Shown here piece by piece: positions 42,737-54,227 of a stretch of DNA of 64,000 bases. The stretch spans positions 682,001 through 746,000 of the forward strand of contig OY253652.1 in the NCBI GenBank assembly GCA_958009055.1, written 5' to 3'. How positions within the stretch are numbered: position 1 is the first letter of the stretch; every line of letters begins with the position of its first letter. The notes under the pieces were generated by a model, which had not been told where the DNA came from, did no database searches, and saw only the letters and a program-made list of their open reading frames with translations. The position numbers and the translations under genes were made by a program. The DNA is from Choricystis sp. odSpoLacu1. Lineage: Eukaryota; Chlorophyta; Trebouxiophyceae.

Positions 42737-45700
42737 ATGCTGCCCGCCCTCGCCCGTGGCGCCGCGCTGCTGGGCGAGGCCGGCAAAACGCTGGCCCCGC
42801 TCGCCGGCGTCGCGGCCGGCGCGTCGGCGCCACGCCCCAAGAGCAAGGCGGCCACCGGGCGGCCGGGGGCGCCCCCCCTGCCGCGCGCCACGGCGGCCGC
42901 GGGGAGGAGGGCGAGCCTGGACGGGGCGCGGCGGTCTCTGGACGCGCTGCCGGCAGAGGTAAGGGAATTGGGAGGGGGGTAAAGCGGGGGCGTGGTCGTG
43001 TGGCCCCTCGCCACACGCTGCTGCTGCGTCTGTGCGTGCTTGCAGGCACGCTTCCCAGTTACGGCGTGGAAATGGGGGGCGTGTGGCGGGCAGGCGGCTG
43101 CCCAGCAGGGCGCCGCTCGCCGGTCGCACCCGCACCAAGCCACGGCGCTGTCCGAAAAGCGCTGTCCCCTCCACGGCCCGCGTGCTCCGCTTCGACCGGC
43201 GCTCCTGCCGTGCGAGAGACCACGTGGTGTTGAAACCTGCGTGCCGACTGCGTTCGCAGGCCGCCACACGTAGGCGCTGGGGCGCCCCGATTGGGCGGGC
43301 GGGAGCGCGCAAGCGCGCCACGCGCCCGTCTCGAAAACAACCTCTCCAACGACGAACGACCGACCCTCACCCTCCCTCACCACAGTTCCCCCTCGCCTCC
43401 GCCGCCGCTGACGCCCCCGCCCCCCCCCGCCGCCGCCGGGCCGCCCTTCTGCGCGATGTGACACCCGCGGATGATGACGCAGCTCCAGGCTCCCTCCCGC
43501 CCCCACCCCCGCACCTTGCGCTGCCTCCCTTCCTCACCGCCCTCCTCGACCCCGCCGCCTCCGTCGACCTGCCCGCCGGCCCCGTCGCCGCCGCCATGTC
43601 ACTGGACAACCGGGAACTGGACAAACTGGTGGCCGCCCTGGGGCGCTGCCGTGCCACCTGGCGCCGCGCGCTCGTCCTGCGCGAGTGGCTCCTCGCCGCC
43701 GGCCACGCCCTGGACGACAGGCTTTGCACCACCCTGCTGCGCGTCTGCTCCCAGCACGGCGCCGCCGTCACCGCCCTGGGCTTGTACGACTGGATGAAGG
43801 CGCCCGCGGAGGAGGGGGGCGCTGCGCTCACACCCACCGTCTTCACCTACACCGCCGCCATGCGCGCCGCCCTGGGCGGCGGCCTCGTCCCCCGCGCCCT
43901 GGCTGTGTGGGATGACGCGGTGGCGGCGGGATGCGAGCCTGATTGCAGGTTGGCCACTGCACTGGTCGAAGCTGCCGCGCGCGCGGGCGACACCGACCGC
44001 GCGCTCGCGGCCTACCGCGGCATGCGCGACGCGCCCCCGGGATCCCGCCTCTCCCCCTCGGTGCACGCCTACACGGCTGCCATGAGGGCGGCGGCCGAGG
44101 GCGGTCGCCCCGATGCCGCCCTGGCGGTGTGGGACGACATGGCGGCCGCGCGCGTGCGGCCGACAGGGCACGCGTATGCGGCCGCCATCACCGCCTGCGC
44201 CGCCCGCACCGACGCCGACCCGCCACCCGGCACTGGGTGGCGTCGGGCGGTCGCCCTGTTCGACGGCATGCTGGCCCGCGGCGTGAAAGCGGATGTCGTG
44301 TCGTGCACCGCGCTGGTCGGCGCGCTCGCGGCGGCCGCGCGCTCGGACGACGCGCACGCCGTCGTCCAGTGGATGCTGGCCGCGGGCGTCCGCCCCAACG
44401 TGCGCACATATACCGCCCTCCTGGCGGCCCACGCTGCGGGCAAGAGGTGGGACCGCGCACTGGGCACGCTGGCCGCGCTCAAGCGCGGCAGCGCGGGCGG
44501 CGTCGGCAGCGCGGGCGTCGAGCCCAACGCGTACACCTATTCGGCCCTCATCAAGGCGGCGGGGGAGCAGGGCCTGTGGCAGCTGGCGGAAGCCATCTTT
44601 GGCGAGCTGGAGGCGGACGCGCTGGCGGCGCGCGCGGCTGGTGCCGCACCCACCGCCGCCCACGCCGCCCCCGCCACGCCGCCGCGTCGCGGCGGCCTCG
44701 ACCTCGGCCGCCGCGACGCGGCCGCCGCCGCCACCGCCGCCGCCGCGCGCGCCGCCTCCTTTGACGCGCGCCGCGGCTCGCTGGACGTGCTGGCGTCCAC
44801 CCTGGCGGAGCAGGTGTTGCTGGATGACGCACCCGCCCCTTCCCCTGCCTCCCCGCCGCCGCGCCCGCCCACCCCGTACGCCGCCACCGCCGCCCCGCGC
44901 GCGCTGGCCGCCTACACGTGGGCGGCGGCCGCCCCCGCGTCCGCGGCGGCGGCCGCCGCGGACGCGTCCAACCCATGGGGCGGGGCCGCGGCCGACGCGG
45001 CGGCCGCGCCGGCCGCGTGGGCGGCCGCGCGGACTGCGGACGCCGCCCCCGCCGTCTCCACTCCCACCGCCCGCGCCCCCCCGCTCAACGAGGTAGTGTG
45101 TGGTGCCCTCATGGCCGCCTACGACAAGGCGGGCAGGCCCGACGACGCGCTGGGTGTGCTCCCGCGCGCACGCGCGCGGCGGGCGTCGCGCCGAATGTTG
45201 TCATGCACAACATCGCGCTGTCTGCCCTCGGCCGCGCCGGCCGCTTCGAGGAAGCGGCCGCCCTGTTTGTCGCCATGCCGGCCCGGGACGCGGTGTCCCA
45301 CGAAACGCTGCTGGGCGCGGCTGCTGCCGCTGCGCGGCCGGCTGACGCAGAAGCCGCGTTTGCCGCGCTACTCGAGGCGGGCCACACGCCCTCCGACCAC
45401 GCGTGGTGTGGCCTGGTGGCCGCCCACGCGGCCGCGGGCGACACGGCGGCCGCGCTGCGCGTGGCCGACCGGCGCGCGGCGGCGACCGCGCCTGCCGCGG
45501 GCACAAACAACCCCGCGCCCTCGCTGCCCCTCTTCAACGCCCTCCTGGCCGCCTGCGAACGCGGCCGCGCCTGGGACGCCGCCGTCAGCGTCGCCGCCGC
45601 CATGAGGGACGCGGGCGTCGCCCCCGACGCCGCCACCGCGCGCCTGCTCAACGCGGTCGCGTCAGGCGGCAAAGCGTCGGTCGAGGACCAGCAGCTCGCG

Positions 45701-45766
45701 GCGGCCGCCCTGTCGGCCGCGCTGGCGGCGGCGGGGGGGCTGCTGATGCGCAGCGGCATGTTTTGA
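42737..45766 (+). CDS. Pentatricopeptide repeat (PPR) protein, frame broken once
   Basis: Organelle RNA-binding protein of the PPR family. Exons 42737-42958 and 43386-45766. The N-terminus is Ala/Arg-rich and fits organelle import. Repeats of about 35 residues follow, for example TVFTYTAAMRAALGGGLVPR, SVHAYTAAMRAAAEGGRPDA, NVRTYTALLAAHAAGKRWDR and NAYTYSALIKAAGEQGLW. A long Ala-rich insertion separates them from more repeats (NVVMHNIALSALGRAGRFEE, SLPLFNALLAACERGRAWD). The frame changes at about 45155-45183, in a CG-rich run between two good repeats, so an indel error is likely. RNA targets cannot be read from the sequence at this level. Confidence 0.85.
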
Positions 45767-46069
45767 TTTTTGAGAATTCTTTGGCACCCGCGCGTTTCCC
45801 CCTCTAGGTGGGGGTTTTGCGTGAGCAGTTTTAGTTTTTGATCGAGAGGTTTTGCTTATTTTTTTCCGCCAATAGCGAGATTTTGTTTTTCCCCCCCTCC
45901 CCCTATTCTTTTGCATGCTGTGTGAGACAAAAACAGACCAGAGCACGATGCACCGACCACAAATGAAGAAACGAAAGAGAGTGTTGGCTAGAGTCACAGT
46001 GTGCGGAAAATAAACGTCTCCTCCCCCCCAGCAAAAGAGAGAACTCACTCTCTTTGACCCACACATCAG
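45767..46069. other. AT-richer 3' flank of the PPR gene
   Basis: T-rich sequence (45830-45890) and A-rich sequence (45935-46010) typical of the 3' flanks in this window. No gene is seen. Confidence 0.4.
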
Positions 46070-46189
46070 TTGACCCACCCCGAAGACGAGGCCGCGATCG
46101 GGAGCCACGCGGACGCCCGCTTGGCCGAGGTTCAGCAGCAGATGGCGGACCTCCCGGCGGGCGGTTGGGGGGAGACGGACGAGGGTTGA
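46070..46189 (+). CDS. Orphan coding-like exon
   Basis: After a CACACATCAG acceptor-like sequence, an open stretch encodes LTHPEDEAAIGSHADARLAE, then VQQQMADLPAGGWGETDEG and a TGA at 46187-46189. It has G-rich first and GC-rich third codon positions like true exons here, and looks like a terminal exon with an acidic C-terminus. I see no upstream exon that would join it; the PPR frame already ends at 45766. The opposite strand also gives a plausible short peptide, so strand and reality are uncertain. Confidence 0.3.
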   Translation: MTHPEDEAAIGSHADARLAEVQQQMADLPAGGWGETDEG

Positions 46190-46480
46190 CGCGGCTTTTC
46201 TCTCTCTGTTTTTTTTTGTTTTGACGTTAGTGCAGATTGTGGTGGCGGAGCAGGGAACGAGAGTGTAAACCCGATCGGACAACATACAGAGAGTGAGTTG
46301 ATGAGAGTGGGTGAAACCCAAAACGACGGGCCCGGGTGCGTGTTTTTTTCTTTTGTCTCCATTCTCTCTCTCTGGTTTTGCGTCACACACGCGCTGCTGT
46401 GCGCGTCTTACACAGCAGTCCGGCAACACGAGCGGAAAATCGGCAGCTCAGACGCCGCGGGGCACGCACCCCCACCGTGA

Positions 46481-48369
46481 TCAGACCCACCCCGCAAAAT
46501 CCAGCGCTCTCAAAATGGCGCACGCACGCAACACTTCCGAGTCGGCGCGCGCCGGGCCCCCCACCAGCGGCGACGACGGCGGGCGCACGCGCGGCGCGCG
46601 CGGCAGCGCGTCGGTCGGCGGCGGCGACGCGCCCGCGCGGGGCGGGGGCGGCTGCTTGGGCGCGACCGCGGCCAGGGCGTTGGCCAGCGTGAACGCAGTC
46701 GGGCGCGGCGGCGGCGGCGGCGGCGCGGGCGCCGACTTGCGGCGGCGGCGCGGCGCGGGCGACGGCGCACGCGGTGACGCGACGGGCACGCCCGGCGACG
46801 GTGCCCGCGCGTCCCCAAACGCGGGCAACAAGTCCAGCGCGGTCATGCCGGTGCCACTGGGCGCCGCGCCCCCCGCCGACGAGGGACGAAACAGGGGCGG
46901 GCGCGCCGCGGGCTCGGCCGACCGCGGCACGACAGCGGGCGGCTCGCTGCGCGGGGCCGCCGTCGCCAACGCTTCCAGCAGGGCGGTGGGACGGGGAGCC
47001 ACGCTGCCCGCGCGCGAGCGCGGGGGGGCGGACGCCCAGCCGGCAGCCGCGGCGGCTACGACGCCCGCGCGAGCGGCGGGGGTGCGGGCAGCGGCAGCGG
47101 CGGCCACCGTGAGTTCGGCAGCCGCGCACTCGAACGCGGCTTCCGCGGGCGATGTCGGGGCAGATGGCGGCGGCGGAGGCACCGCCCGCGGCGAGGCAAC
47201 GGGGGCGGGCGACGCAGAAACGCGCGCCACCGCCACGCGCGCGGCCGCACGGGTGGCGGTGGGCGCCGTGGCGGGAGGGTCGCGCGCGTCCAGCCTGACG
47301 GCGGCCACAGGCGTGCCTGCTGACGCAGGGCGGCGGCCGGACGGGGGGCGCGACGCCGCCGACGGTGGGCGCGACGCCGCGGGCGGCGAGTCGGCGCGCT
47401 TGGCGGTAGCCGGTTTGGGGGCCACCGCGCGCGGCGCGGCGCCAGCCGCGGCCGCGGCAGCCGCTGCACCTGTCACCCACTCGCTCCCCGGCGTGGGGGG
47501 CGACCCGCCCACGCGCTCCTTCTTGGGGGGCACGTTTTCCTTGGCGCGCGCCGGACCGCGCGCGCGCTTGGCGCCCGCCGACGGCGCGCGCGGCGGCTTG
47601 GCTGCCGCCGCGACTGGCGGCTTGCGCTGGCGGGGAGCCTTCCAGAAGCAGTCCTGGAAGTCGCGCATGGCGGCCTCGCCTGTGTGTGGGTGGGTGGGAG
47701 GTGTGGTATTGGTTTTTGGGGACGTGCGAGAGGCGGAGCTGCGACGCAGCTCCCTGTGTGCCTCCCGCCGCCACGCTGCCGCCCTCGCTTTTCCTCAGCT
47801 GCCCGTCCCCGGGCCGACATGGTGTCAAAGCTCACACACCCAGGCAGCGTGCGTGGTGGGGAGGGAGGGTTTGGGGCGCGCGAAGCCCTAGCGTCGCGCG
47901 CGCGCACTCAATTTTCGGGAGCGCGCGCGTTGTCGGCCTCCTCGCCGCCACGCCACGCCACGCCTCCATGCAACGACCGCCTCGGCGGACACAAGAGGCA
48001 CGTGCCTTGCCAACGAGGCGAGTTGCAGAGGGGTGCGGCGACGCGTGGGGGCGCGGGGAGGCACGGAAACGGAGGAAGGGGCGCGCGTCGAATCGCGCTT
48101 CCACGCATGCTGTCCTCGCGGCGCGTGTCCCCACACAGAGCAGCTCAACCGCCGCTCTCGAGTGGCGCCGGCCTCTGTCTAACATAGGAGGACACGGGTG
48201 CGTGTCCGGCGCAGCCCTGCCGGCGTGTGGGCCTGCCGCGCCTGCGCCCCAACACACACACAGCCACCCACTCACCCGGCGGGTGCTTCTCCAGGCGCGC
48301 GTCCCACGTCCACGGCATCAGGTTGCGCAGCTCTTTGAGCTGGCGGGGTTCGGACCGGCCGCCGCTCAT
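46481..48369 (-). CDS. Unrecognised Ala/Pro-rich protein with a KEN motif
   Basis: Exons 48369-48276 and 47679-46481, about 430 residues. The conserved-looking part is N-terminal: SEPRQLKELRNLMPWTWDAR and, across the intron, EKHPPGEAAMRDFQDCFWKA. A basic segment follows with ARAKENVPPKKERV, which contains a KEN box, a degradation motif used by the anaphase-promoting complex. The rest is low-complexity Ala/Pro/Ser/Arg sequence ending in DSEVLRACAILRALDFAGWV. It may be a cell-cycle protein (inference from the KEN motif only). The 596-nt intron is among the longest here. The gene is divergent from psb27. Confidence 0.6.
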
Positions 48370-48532
48370 GGTGGAGGAGGGGTGGAGGGGAAACAGGCAA
48401 CAGCCCTTGTGTTATCTCTCTCGTGCTGGTGTGAGGAGAGTGACGGCCGGCCTCTCGCTGTGTTCTTCGCCCCTCACACAACACACCCGCCTTCCTCTCT
48501 CTCACCCACCTTCCTCCTCCTCCCCACACGCC

Positions 48533-49326
48533 ATGACGTTTGCCATTTCCGCTCGCCCGTCCGCGCTGTGGTGAGTTCGGTGTGCCGGCGCGAGCGCGCA
48601 CCCTCTCGCTCGCCCTCCGCGCAGCCACGTCGCCGCATTCGCTTGACCCTCTCGCGCGCCGTTTTCGGTCCTTGTTGGCCGCCCTCCGTCACCCCGACCC
48701 ACCACCCCACCCCTCCTCTGCCCCACCCCCTTCAGCACGCGCACGCGTCGCGCCCCCGCCCCCGCCCGCGCTGCCACCGAAGGCGCCCCCGCAGCGCTGC
48801 CGCGCCGCGCGGTCGCGACCGCGCTCGCGGCCGCGCTGCTGGCCCCCCGCCCCGCGGCCGCGTTCCTGGGCTTTGGTGGCGCGTCCAAGGATGAGGCGTA
48901 CAACGCGGAGACGGTGAGTGTGTGTGGAAAAGGGGCGCGGGAAGAGGTGTCAATTGCCAGCCGCACCCCGAGCGCGCTCTCATCGACGACTCCCCCTTCC
49001 ACACACCCACGCCCACCCCACCCTCAACCTTCCAGACCGCCGTCATCACCACCGTGCGCGCCGCCCTGGCCCTTGGCCGGGACGACCCCGCCCGCGAGGC
49101 CGCCGTCGCCGGCGTGCGCACTGCCACCAACTCGTGGGTCGCCAAGTACCGCCGCGACACCTCCTTCTCGGGCAAGCCCTCCTACGGCAACGTCTACTCC
49201 GCCCTCAACGCGGTCGCGGGGCACATCAACTCGTTTGGCGCCGACACCCCGCTCCCCGCCAAGCGGCTGGACCGCGTGACCAAGGAGCTGGCCGACGCCG
49301 AGCTACTGCTGTCGCGCGGGCGCTGA
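48533..49326 (+). CDS. psb27: Photosystem II assembly factor Psb27
   Basis: Thylakoid-lumen protein that binds CP43 and helps assemble and repair photosystem II. Exons 48533-48570, 48736-48913 and 49036-49326, 168 residues. The mature part matches Psb27 throughout: VRAALALGRDDPAREAAVAG, NSWVAKYRRDTSFSGKPSYG, NVYSALNAVAGHINSFG and ELADAELLLSRGR. The presequence is bipartite: an Arg/Ala-rich stromal part (MTFAISARPSALC...), then RRAVATALAAALLAPRPAAA, a twin-arginine lumen signal with an AxA cleavage site. No ER signal peptide precedes it, as expected for a primary plastid. Confidence 0.95.
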
Positions 49327-49614
49327 TGTGCCTGTTTTTTTGTCGACTGGACGCAGCCAGCTTCGAGTGGGGTGGCAACACACACGCCGCCCCCCATGTC
49401 GCGTGTGTGTGTGAGAGAGAGAGAGGGACGAGTTTTTTACGATGACAATATTTTTTTTCTTTCAAAAAAATTGCCGCCCCGCCTATGTTGCAAGAGAGAA
49501 ACAATTCCACGCAAACAACCCTGCAGCAAATTGAGACACGAGGCACCGGGGGTGTGTGCAGCAACATTGTCACACAAAGGATCGCTCCTCCTTCAGCTTC
49601 CCCCAAACAAAAAA

Positions 49615-50783
49615 TCAGTCAGGCCCCGAGCCCCCACTGCCATCACTATCTTCCTTCCCCTCAGGGAACACGTCCACCCGGGGCGCGCCATACCGGTCGC
49701 GCAGGGCGGCGGTAGGGATGAGGTCCCCATTCTCGTCGGTGCCCAAAAACAGGAGGTAGGCATAAGGATGCGCAAACTCGTCCATCTCCTCCCTGACGCC
49801 GCCCGGTGGGGGCACACTCAACCGCGATTGAGGCACGTAGGTCAGAGGAGGCGGCGGCGGGGCGCCCGGGTCAAAGGAGGGGGCGTCGGCGCCTCGCGGC
49901 GGCCAGTAGCGATCATCCACCAAAACACAATAGTGTGGCTGCCAGGGGCCACCTGCAGCATCGGTGGAGGCGGCGACTTGCCAGTCGGGCGTCTCCAAGC
50001 AGGCGGGGTCGTAGCTGGGGTGATGTGTGTGGTGTGTGTGGGGTCGTGTGAGTTTGGAGGGTGGGCGGGGAGTAGTGCTTGTGCAGGTGGCAAGAGCCCT
50101 GTCAAAAATCCGCCCGCCAACACTGCCGCCAGCCGCCCCAGCCCCCCAAAAAAACACCCCCCCCGCCCTCCCTTTCCACTCTCACACACTCACCCGCACA
50201 CGACACCCCGATATCCCGCCTCCTTGTGCGTCACCCTCTGCCCCAGCCGCAGCGCGGGCAGCGCCGTCCTCTCCGCGCGCACCGCGTCGCGCGCGGCGGC
50301 CGCCGCGGCGGCCGCCTCCAACTCTTTCAACTCATCACGCATGGCGGCTGCCGCGGCGTAGTCTTCGGCCGCGATGGCGTCCGCCAGGTCGGACCGCAGC
50401 CGCACGCCGCGCAGCGCGGCGTCGACAGAGTCGGTGGCGCCAGGGTCGACGGCGCCGGCTGTTTCACCACCCTCCTCCCCCTCCCCGGCCGCCACCCGAG
50501 CCGCTTTCAGCTCGGCCAGGGCGTCGTCGATGCGGCGCCGCCGTTCGCGAGCGGCGGCGGCCGCGTCGAAGGCGTCCACCGCCAGCGCGCGTGTCAGGGC
50601 CACGTCGCAGTCCTGCCCCAGCAGGAACAGGATGACGTCCTCGTGGGCGGCCAGGGATACTTCCAGGGTGGCCAGGACGGCGGTGGGGTCGGGCGGGGTG
50701 GCGCGTGGAGGGGGGAGGGGGGGGCGGCGCGGCAGCGCGCGCGGGCGGGCTAGTGGGCGGGGGGCCAGGGTGGAGGCACGCAT
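49615..50783 (-). CDS. ClpF-like plastid protein with UVR and YccV domains
   Basis: Exons 50783-50194 and 50014-49615, about 329 residues. An Arg/Pro-rich N-terminus resembles a plastid transit peptide. Residues 128-158 hold a UVR motif (RSDLADAIAAEDYAAAAAMR). From about residue 180 there is a YccV/HspQ-like domain with GQRVTHKEAGYRGVVCGYD across the intron, HYCVLVDDRYWPP and YAYLLFLGTDENGDLIPT. This order matches plant ClpF, which with ClpS1 delivers substrates to the chloroplast Clp protease. EXECUTER proteins also carry UVR motifs but are much longer. Confidence 0.8.
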
Positions 50784-51064
50784 AGTTGGGGGCGTGTGTG
50801 TAATCTATGCCCTGGCTCGCGCGCGTTCGTCCCTGCGTGCGCAAATGCAAGAAACACAGCCGACGCGTGTGTCGGCAGGTGGAAAGCAAAGACGGAAAAC
50901 TTTTTTTTTTGCGACGCGGCCCTCTCACTCTCGATGCCCAGGCGACGCGCTGCCTGAACGCCGGCCCACGCAGCTGACACGGCTGCTCCTACCACCGTTG
51001 CGCGTGTACACACACGCGCGCGCGCCGTGCCGCGCGGGGGCAACCCACCTCGACCGTGGCGCCA

Positions 51065-53175
51065 ATGCCTCGCCGCGCCACGCTCACGTTCGTGCTGGCG
51101 CTGGCCGCGGCCAGCGCGGTCGGCGCGGTGTCGGCAAGTCTGCCGCCGCCGCCGCCTGTGACTGTGAGTGGGGGAGAGGGAGAGGGGAGGGTGAGCGTGC
51201 GCGCGGCATGTTGCGCCCGCACCTTTTGGGCGCCGGCGCCAGGGGCGACCCAGCTTCCCGGTCCCAAACGGTCGCACGGCCTGATGGACGCCTGCCGCTG
51301 ACGACGTCGAGCCTCCACTGTCGCACCTGGGGCTGGGTCGTGGCGGCCAAGAGACAGGGGAGAAGCACACCCCTGGGTGCCCGCTCCCAACCGCCGCGCA
51401 GGGCCAGCGCCCCGTCCAGGCACCAACCACCCCTCTTCCCACCTATTCTCTCCTACAGCCTGCACCTGCATCCACACACGAACCTTCCACAACATCCACC
51501 ATGCACGACGCCTCATTCCCGGACGCTGTGCACCAGCGCGCGGCGGCCGCGCGCGTCGCGGCGACCCACCTGCCCGACGCGTACGCCCCGCCCCCCCCCT
51601 CCCGGCCGTCGGTGCTGGCAGTGGCGGTAGCCACCACGCTCATGGCTCTGTGCACGGGGCTGGGGGCGGCCCCTTATTTGGCGATGGGGTCCTTGCCCCC
51701 TGCGACCGCGGCGCGCGCGACCGCCGCCGCGGCGGGCGTCATGCTGGCCGCCTCCTTTGACCTGCTGCACGAGGGGGAACCCTATGGTGCTGCCGCCACC
51801 GCAGCTGGCGCTGTCGTCGGAGCCGCCTTCATTCGTGCCGTCCAGTCCTGGCTGGAAGACAAGGAGCACCTGCGCCTCGCGTGCGGCGGTGGCGGTGGCG
51901 CCGTCGTCGTCGCCGTCATGGCGGCCCACGCTGTGGGCGAGGGCGCGGGCGTGGGCGTGTCCTTCTGCGGGGCACGAGGCGTGGCGCAGGGCGCGCTGGT
52001 GGCGGTGGCGATCGCCATTCACAATTTGGGGGAGGGTTGCGCAACAGCAGCAGCTCTGCGCTCGCGGGGAGTGCCGCCACGCGCGACCCTGGCCTGGACA
52101 CTGGTCACAGCGGCTCCCCAGCCGTTGATGGCGGTGCCCGCCTTCCTGTTTGTGGACACTTTCAAGGCTCTGCTGCCCGGCGCGCTCGGCTTTGCCGCAG
52201 GCTGCATGACGTGGCTCGCAGCAGCCGAACTCCTCCCCTCCGCCCTGGCCGCCGCCCCTGCAGCAGATGTGGGCACAGCGGTCACCCTGGCCGCAGCCGC
52301 CCTGGAAGCTGTGCGCATGGCGCTGGCCACTCTGGAGCGGCCCGACGGGTCGCTCGCGCCGCCGCCCGTGTGGCGCTCGCCCGCGGCGGGCGCGCGCGCG
52401 GCCCTGGCTGCTGCGTCTTTGGCGGCGCCTCTAGCCGCGGTGGCGGGCGGACTGACCGCCCTGGCCGTGGCAGACGCCACGCCCGCGGGCGCGTCCACGC
52501 TGGGCCTGTCGGCCGGCGTGCTAGCTGCCGTGGGCGGCGCGGGCGTCGTGCGCGCGCTGCTGTCCACCCCCGCCGCCGCGGCGGCCGCGTGCGGAGGCGC
52601 GGTGGCCGCCGTGCTGATGCTGCGCGCTCGCTCCCCCCCCCGCCCGCGCCAAGGACGACGTGCTGGCCACTCCAGTCGGCGGCGGCCTGCCGACAACGAT
52701 GGAGCGCGACGACCACGGCAAGCCGCCGCTGCGGCATGGCCCCCCGTTACCTGCCACCGCGGCGACAGCGGGGCTGGTCACCCTGCTCCTGCACGAAGCT
52801 GCGGCCGGGTGGGCGGCCACGGGCGTGCTGCCCCCAGTCGCTGCGTCTGCGCGCGGCACGCTGGTGGGCGGCGCGGCCGCCACCATGGCCGCCTTGGTGA
52901 CGGGGCGCAGCCTGACCGCGCGCGCGGTGACGGGCGCGGTGGCGGCTGCTGTCGGCCCCGTGGCGGCAGCAGCGGCCGCCCTGGTCGGCGCGACCAGCAG
53001 CGCCACGCTCGCGCCACACGCGGCGGCAGGCGCGCTGGCTGCGGTCGCCATGGCCGGCCTGTGGCCAGCCGCGTCAGCCACTCGGCCCGCGGTGGCGGCG
53101 CGCACAGCCACGTTTGGCGCCCTGGTGGCGGCGGTGGCCACGGGGGCGGGCGCAGCGCTGAGGGCGTGGGTGTGA
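51065..53175 (+). CDS. ZIP-family metal transporter, frame broken at a poly-C run
   Basis: Exons 51065-51163 and 51459 onward. A signal-like N-terminus (MPRRATLTFVLALAAASAVG) precedes eight or more hydrophobic segments. The metal-binding helices have HAVGEGAGVGVSFCGARG and IAIHNLGEGCATAAAL, the H..(P/G)EG pattern of ZIP/SLC39 transporters that bring zinc or iron into the cytosol; Gly replaces the usual Pro in both. Near 52626-52650, in a run of C's, the frame switches. The second half (MLATPVGGGLPTT.. to ALRAWV) continues with more membrane helices to 53175. The break is probably a homopolymer error. The extended C-terminal half is longer than usual for ZIPs. Confidence 0.75.
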
Positions 53176-53348
53176 GTTTGTTGTTTTGATTTTGGGGGGT
53201 AGAGGAACACACTTTTAACACGCACTGTTTACTGGCGCCTGCTTGGCGCGTCTCTGACAACTTGTGTGGAGTGGAGGGCGGGGGAGAGGGCGGGGTCTGT
53301 GCAAAAAAACCTCACACACACTCCGCGACGCTGCGCGACACCTTTGCC

Positions 53349-53999
53349 ATGCGCGCCCTCCTGCTGACCCGCGCCGCCGCCGCGGCGCGGCCACTGGCGC
53401 AGCGACCCTGTGTCATCCTTGCTGTCCCGCCGGCCGGCCCCACCACCCGCGCCCTCCGCCAACCGCCGCCCCCCCGACGCTGCGTCACCGCGTCCGCCTC
53501 CTCCTCCGCCGCCGACGACGCCTCCCCCCCCTCCCTCGACAAAGCTGCACGCTCCACTGAGACCCAAGCCGTCAACCTGCGCGCCGTGCGCCCCGCCGAC
53601 GGCGCGGGCGCGGCCGCCGCGTCGTTTGCCAAAGCAATTGGCGCCGACCGCCCCCGCCCCGACGAAGCAGCCCGGCGACTGGTGCTGGGGGACGACCAGA
53701 GTGAAGAAAAGTGGCGTCAACTGGATGAACGGGTGAACGAGTACCCCGACAAACGCGTGTTCAAGGGCATCGGGGTCGCGGGTGCAGACCCCGGCCTGTT
53801 TCGCAGGGCCATCGTTGCCGCTGTGGAGACGGTGGTAGGCCCCGTGGATGACACAGCCGTCTCTGTGCGCGACTCCAGTGGCGGCAAGTATGTCAGCGTG
53901 TCGGTGGGCCCCGTGCTGGTGCAGAGCGGGGACGACGTGGTCGCGATCTATGCCGCGATGAAGGAGCTGGCTGGGCCGATGCTCAAGTTTTACATTTGA
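53349..53999 (+). CDS. DUF493 (YbeD-like) protein, probably plastid
   Basis: Intronless, 216 residues. The N-terminal half is Ala/Arg/Pro-rich like a transit peptide (MRALLLTRAAAAARPLAQRP). The C-terminal about 95 residues resemble DUF493: NEYPDKRVFKGIGVAGADPG, then VSVRDSSGGKYVSVSVGPVL and IYAAMKELAGPMLKFYI. In bacteria the YbeD fold is a small ferredoxin-like regulatory domain linked to lipoate genes; plant homologues are plastid proteins of unknown role. Convergent with the next gene. Confidence 0.75.
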   Translation: MRALLLTRAAAAARPLAQRPCVILAVPPAGPTTRALRQPPPPRRCVTASASSSAADDASPPSLDKAARSTETQAVNLRAVRPADGAGAAAASFAKAIGADRPRPDEAARRLVLGDDQSEEKWRQLDERVNEYPDKRVFKGIGVAGADPGLFRRAIVAAVETVVGPVDDTAVSVRDSSGGKYVSVSVGPVLVQSGDDVVAIYAAMKELAGPMLKFYI

Positions 54000-54227
54000 T
54001 GAGTGTGTGTGTGTGTGTGCTGGTGCTGCTTGGCGTAAAAGTCTGCTTATCGTGGCTTTTGGAGGGAGTGATTTTGCGTGCGACACCCCAAGCTCGAAAC
54101 AAGTTCTGTAATCCCCCCAACCACACCCCCTCTGCCTGTGTGTTTTGTCGCTTTCATTATCTTACAAAAAGGTACAGCAGCAGCCGAGCCCCTAACCCTG
54201 CACACAAGCCACACAAAACTCTCTCTC

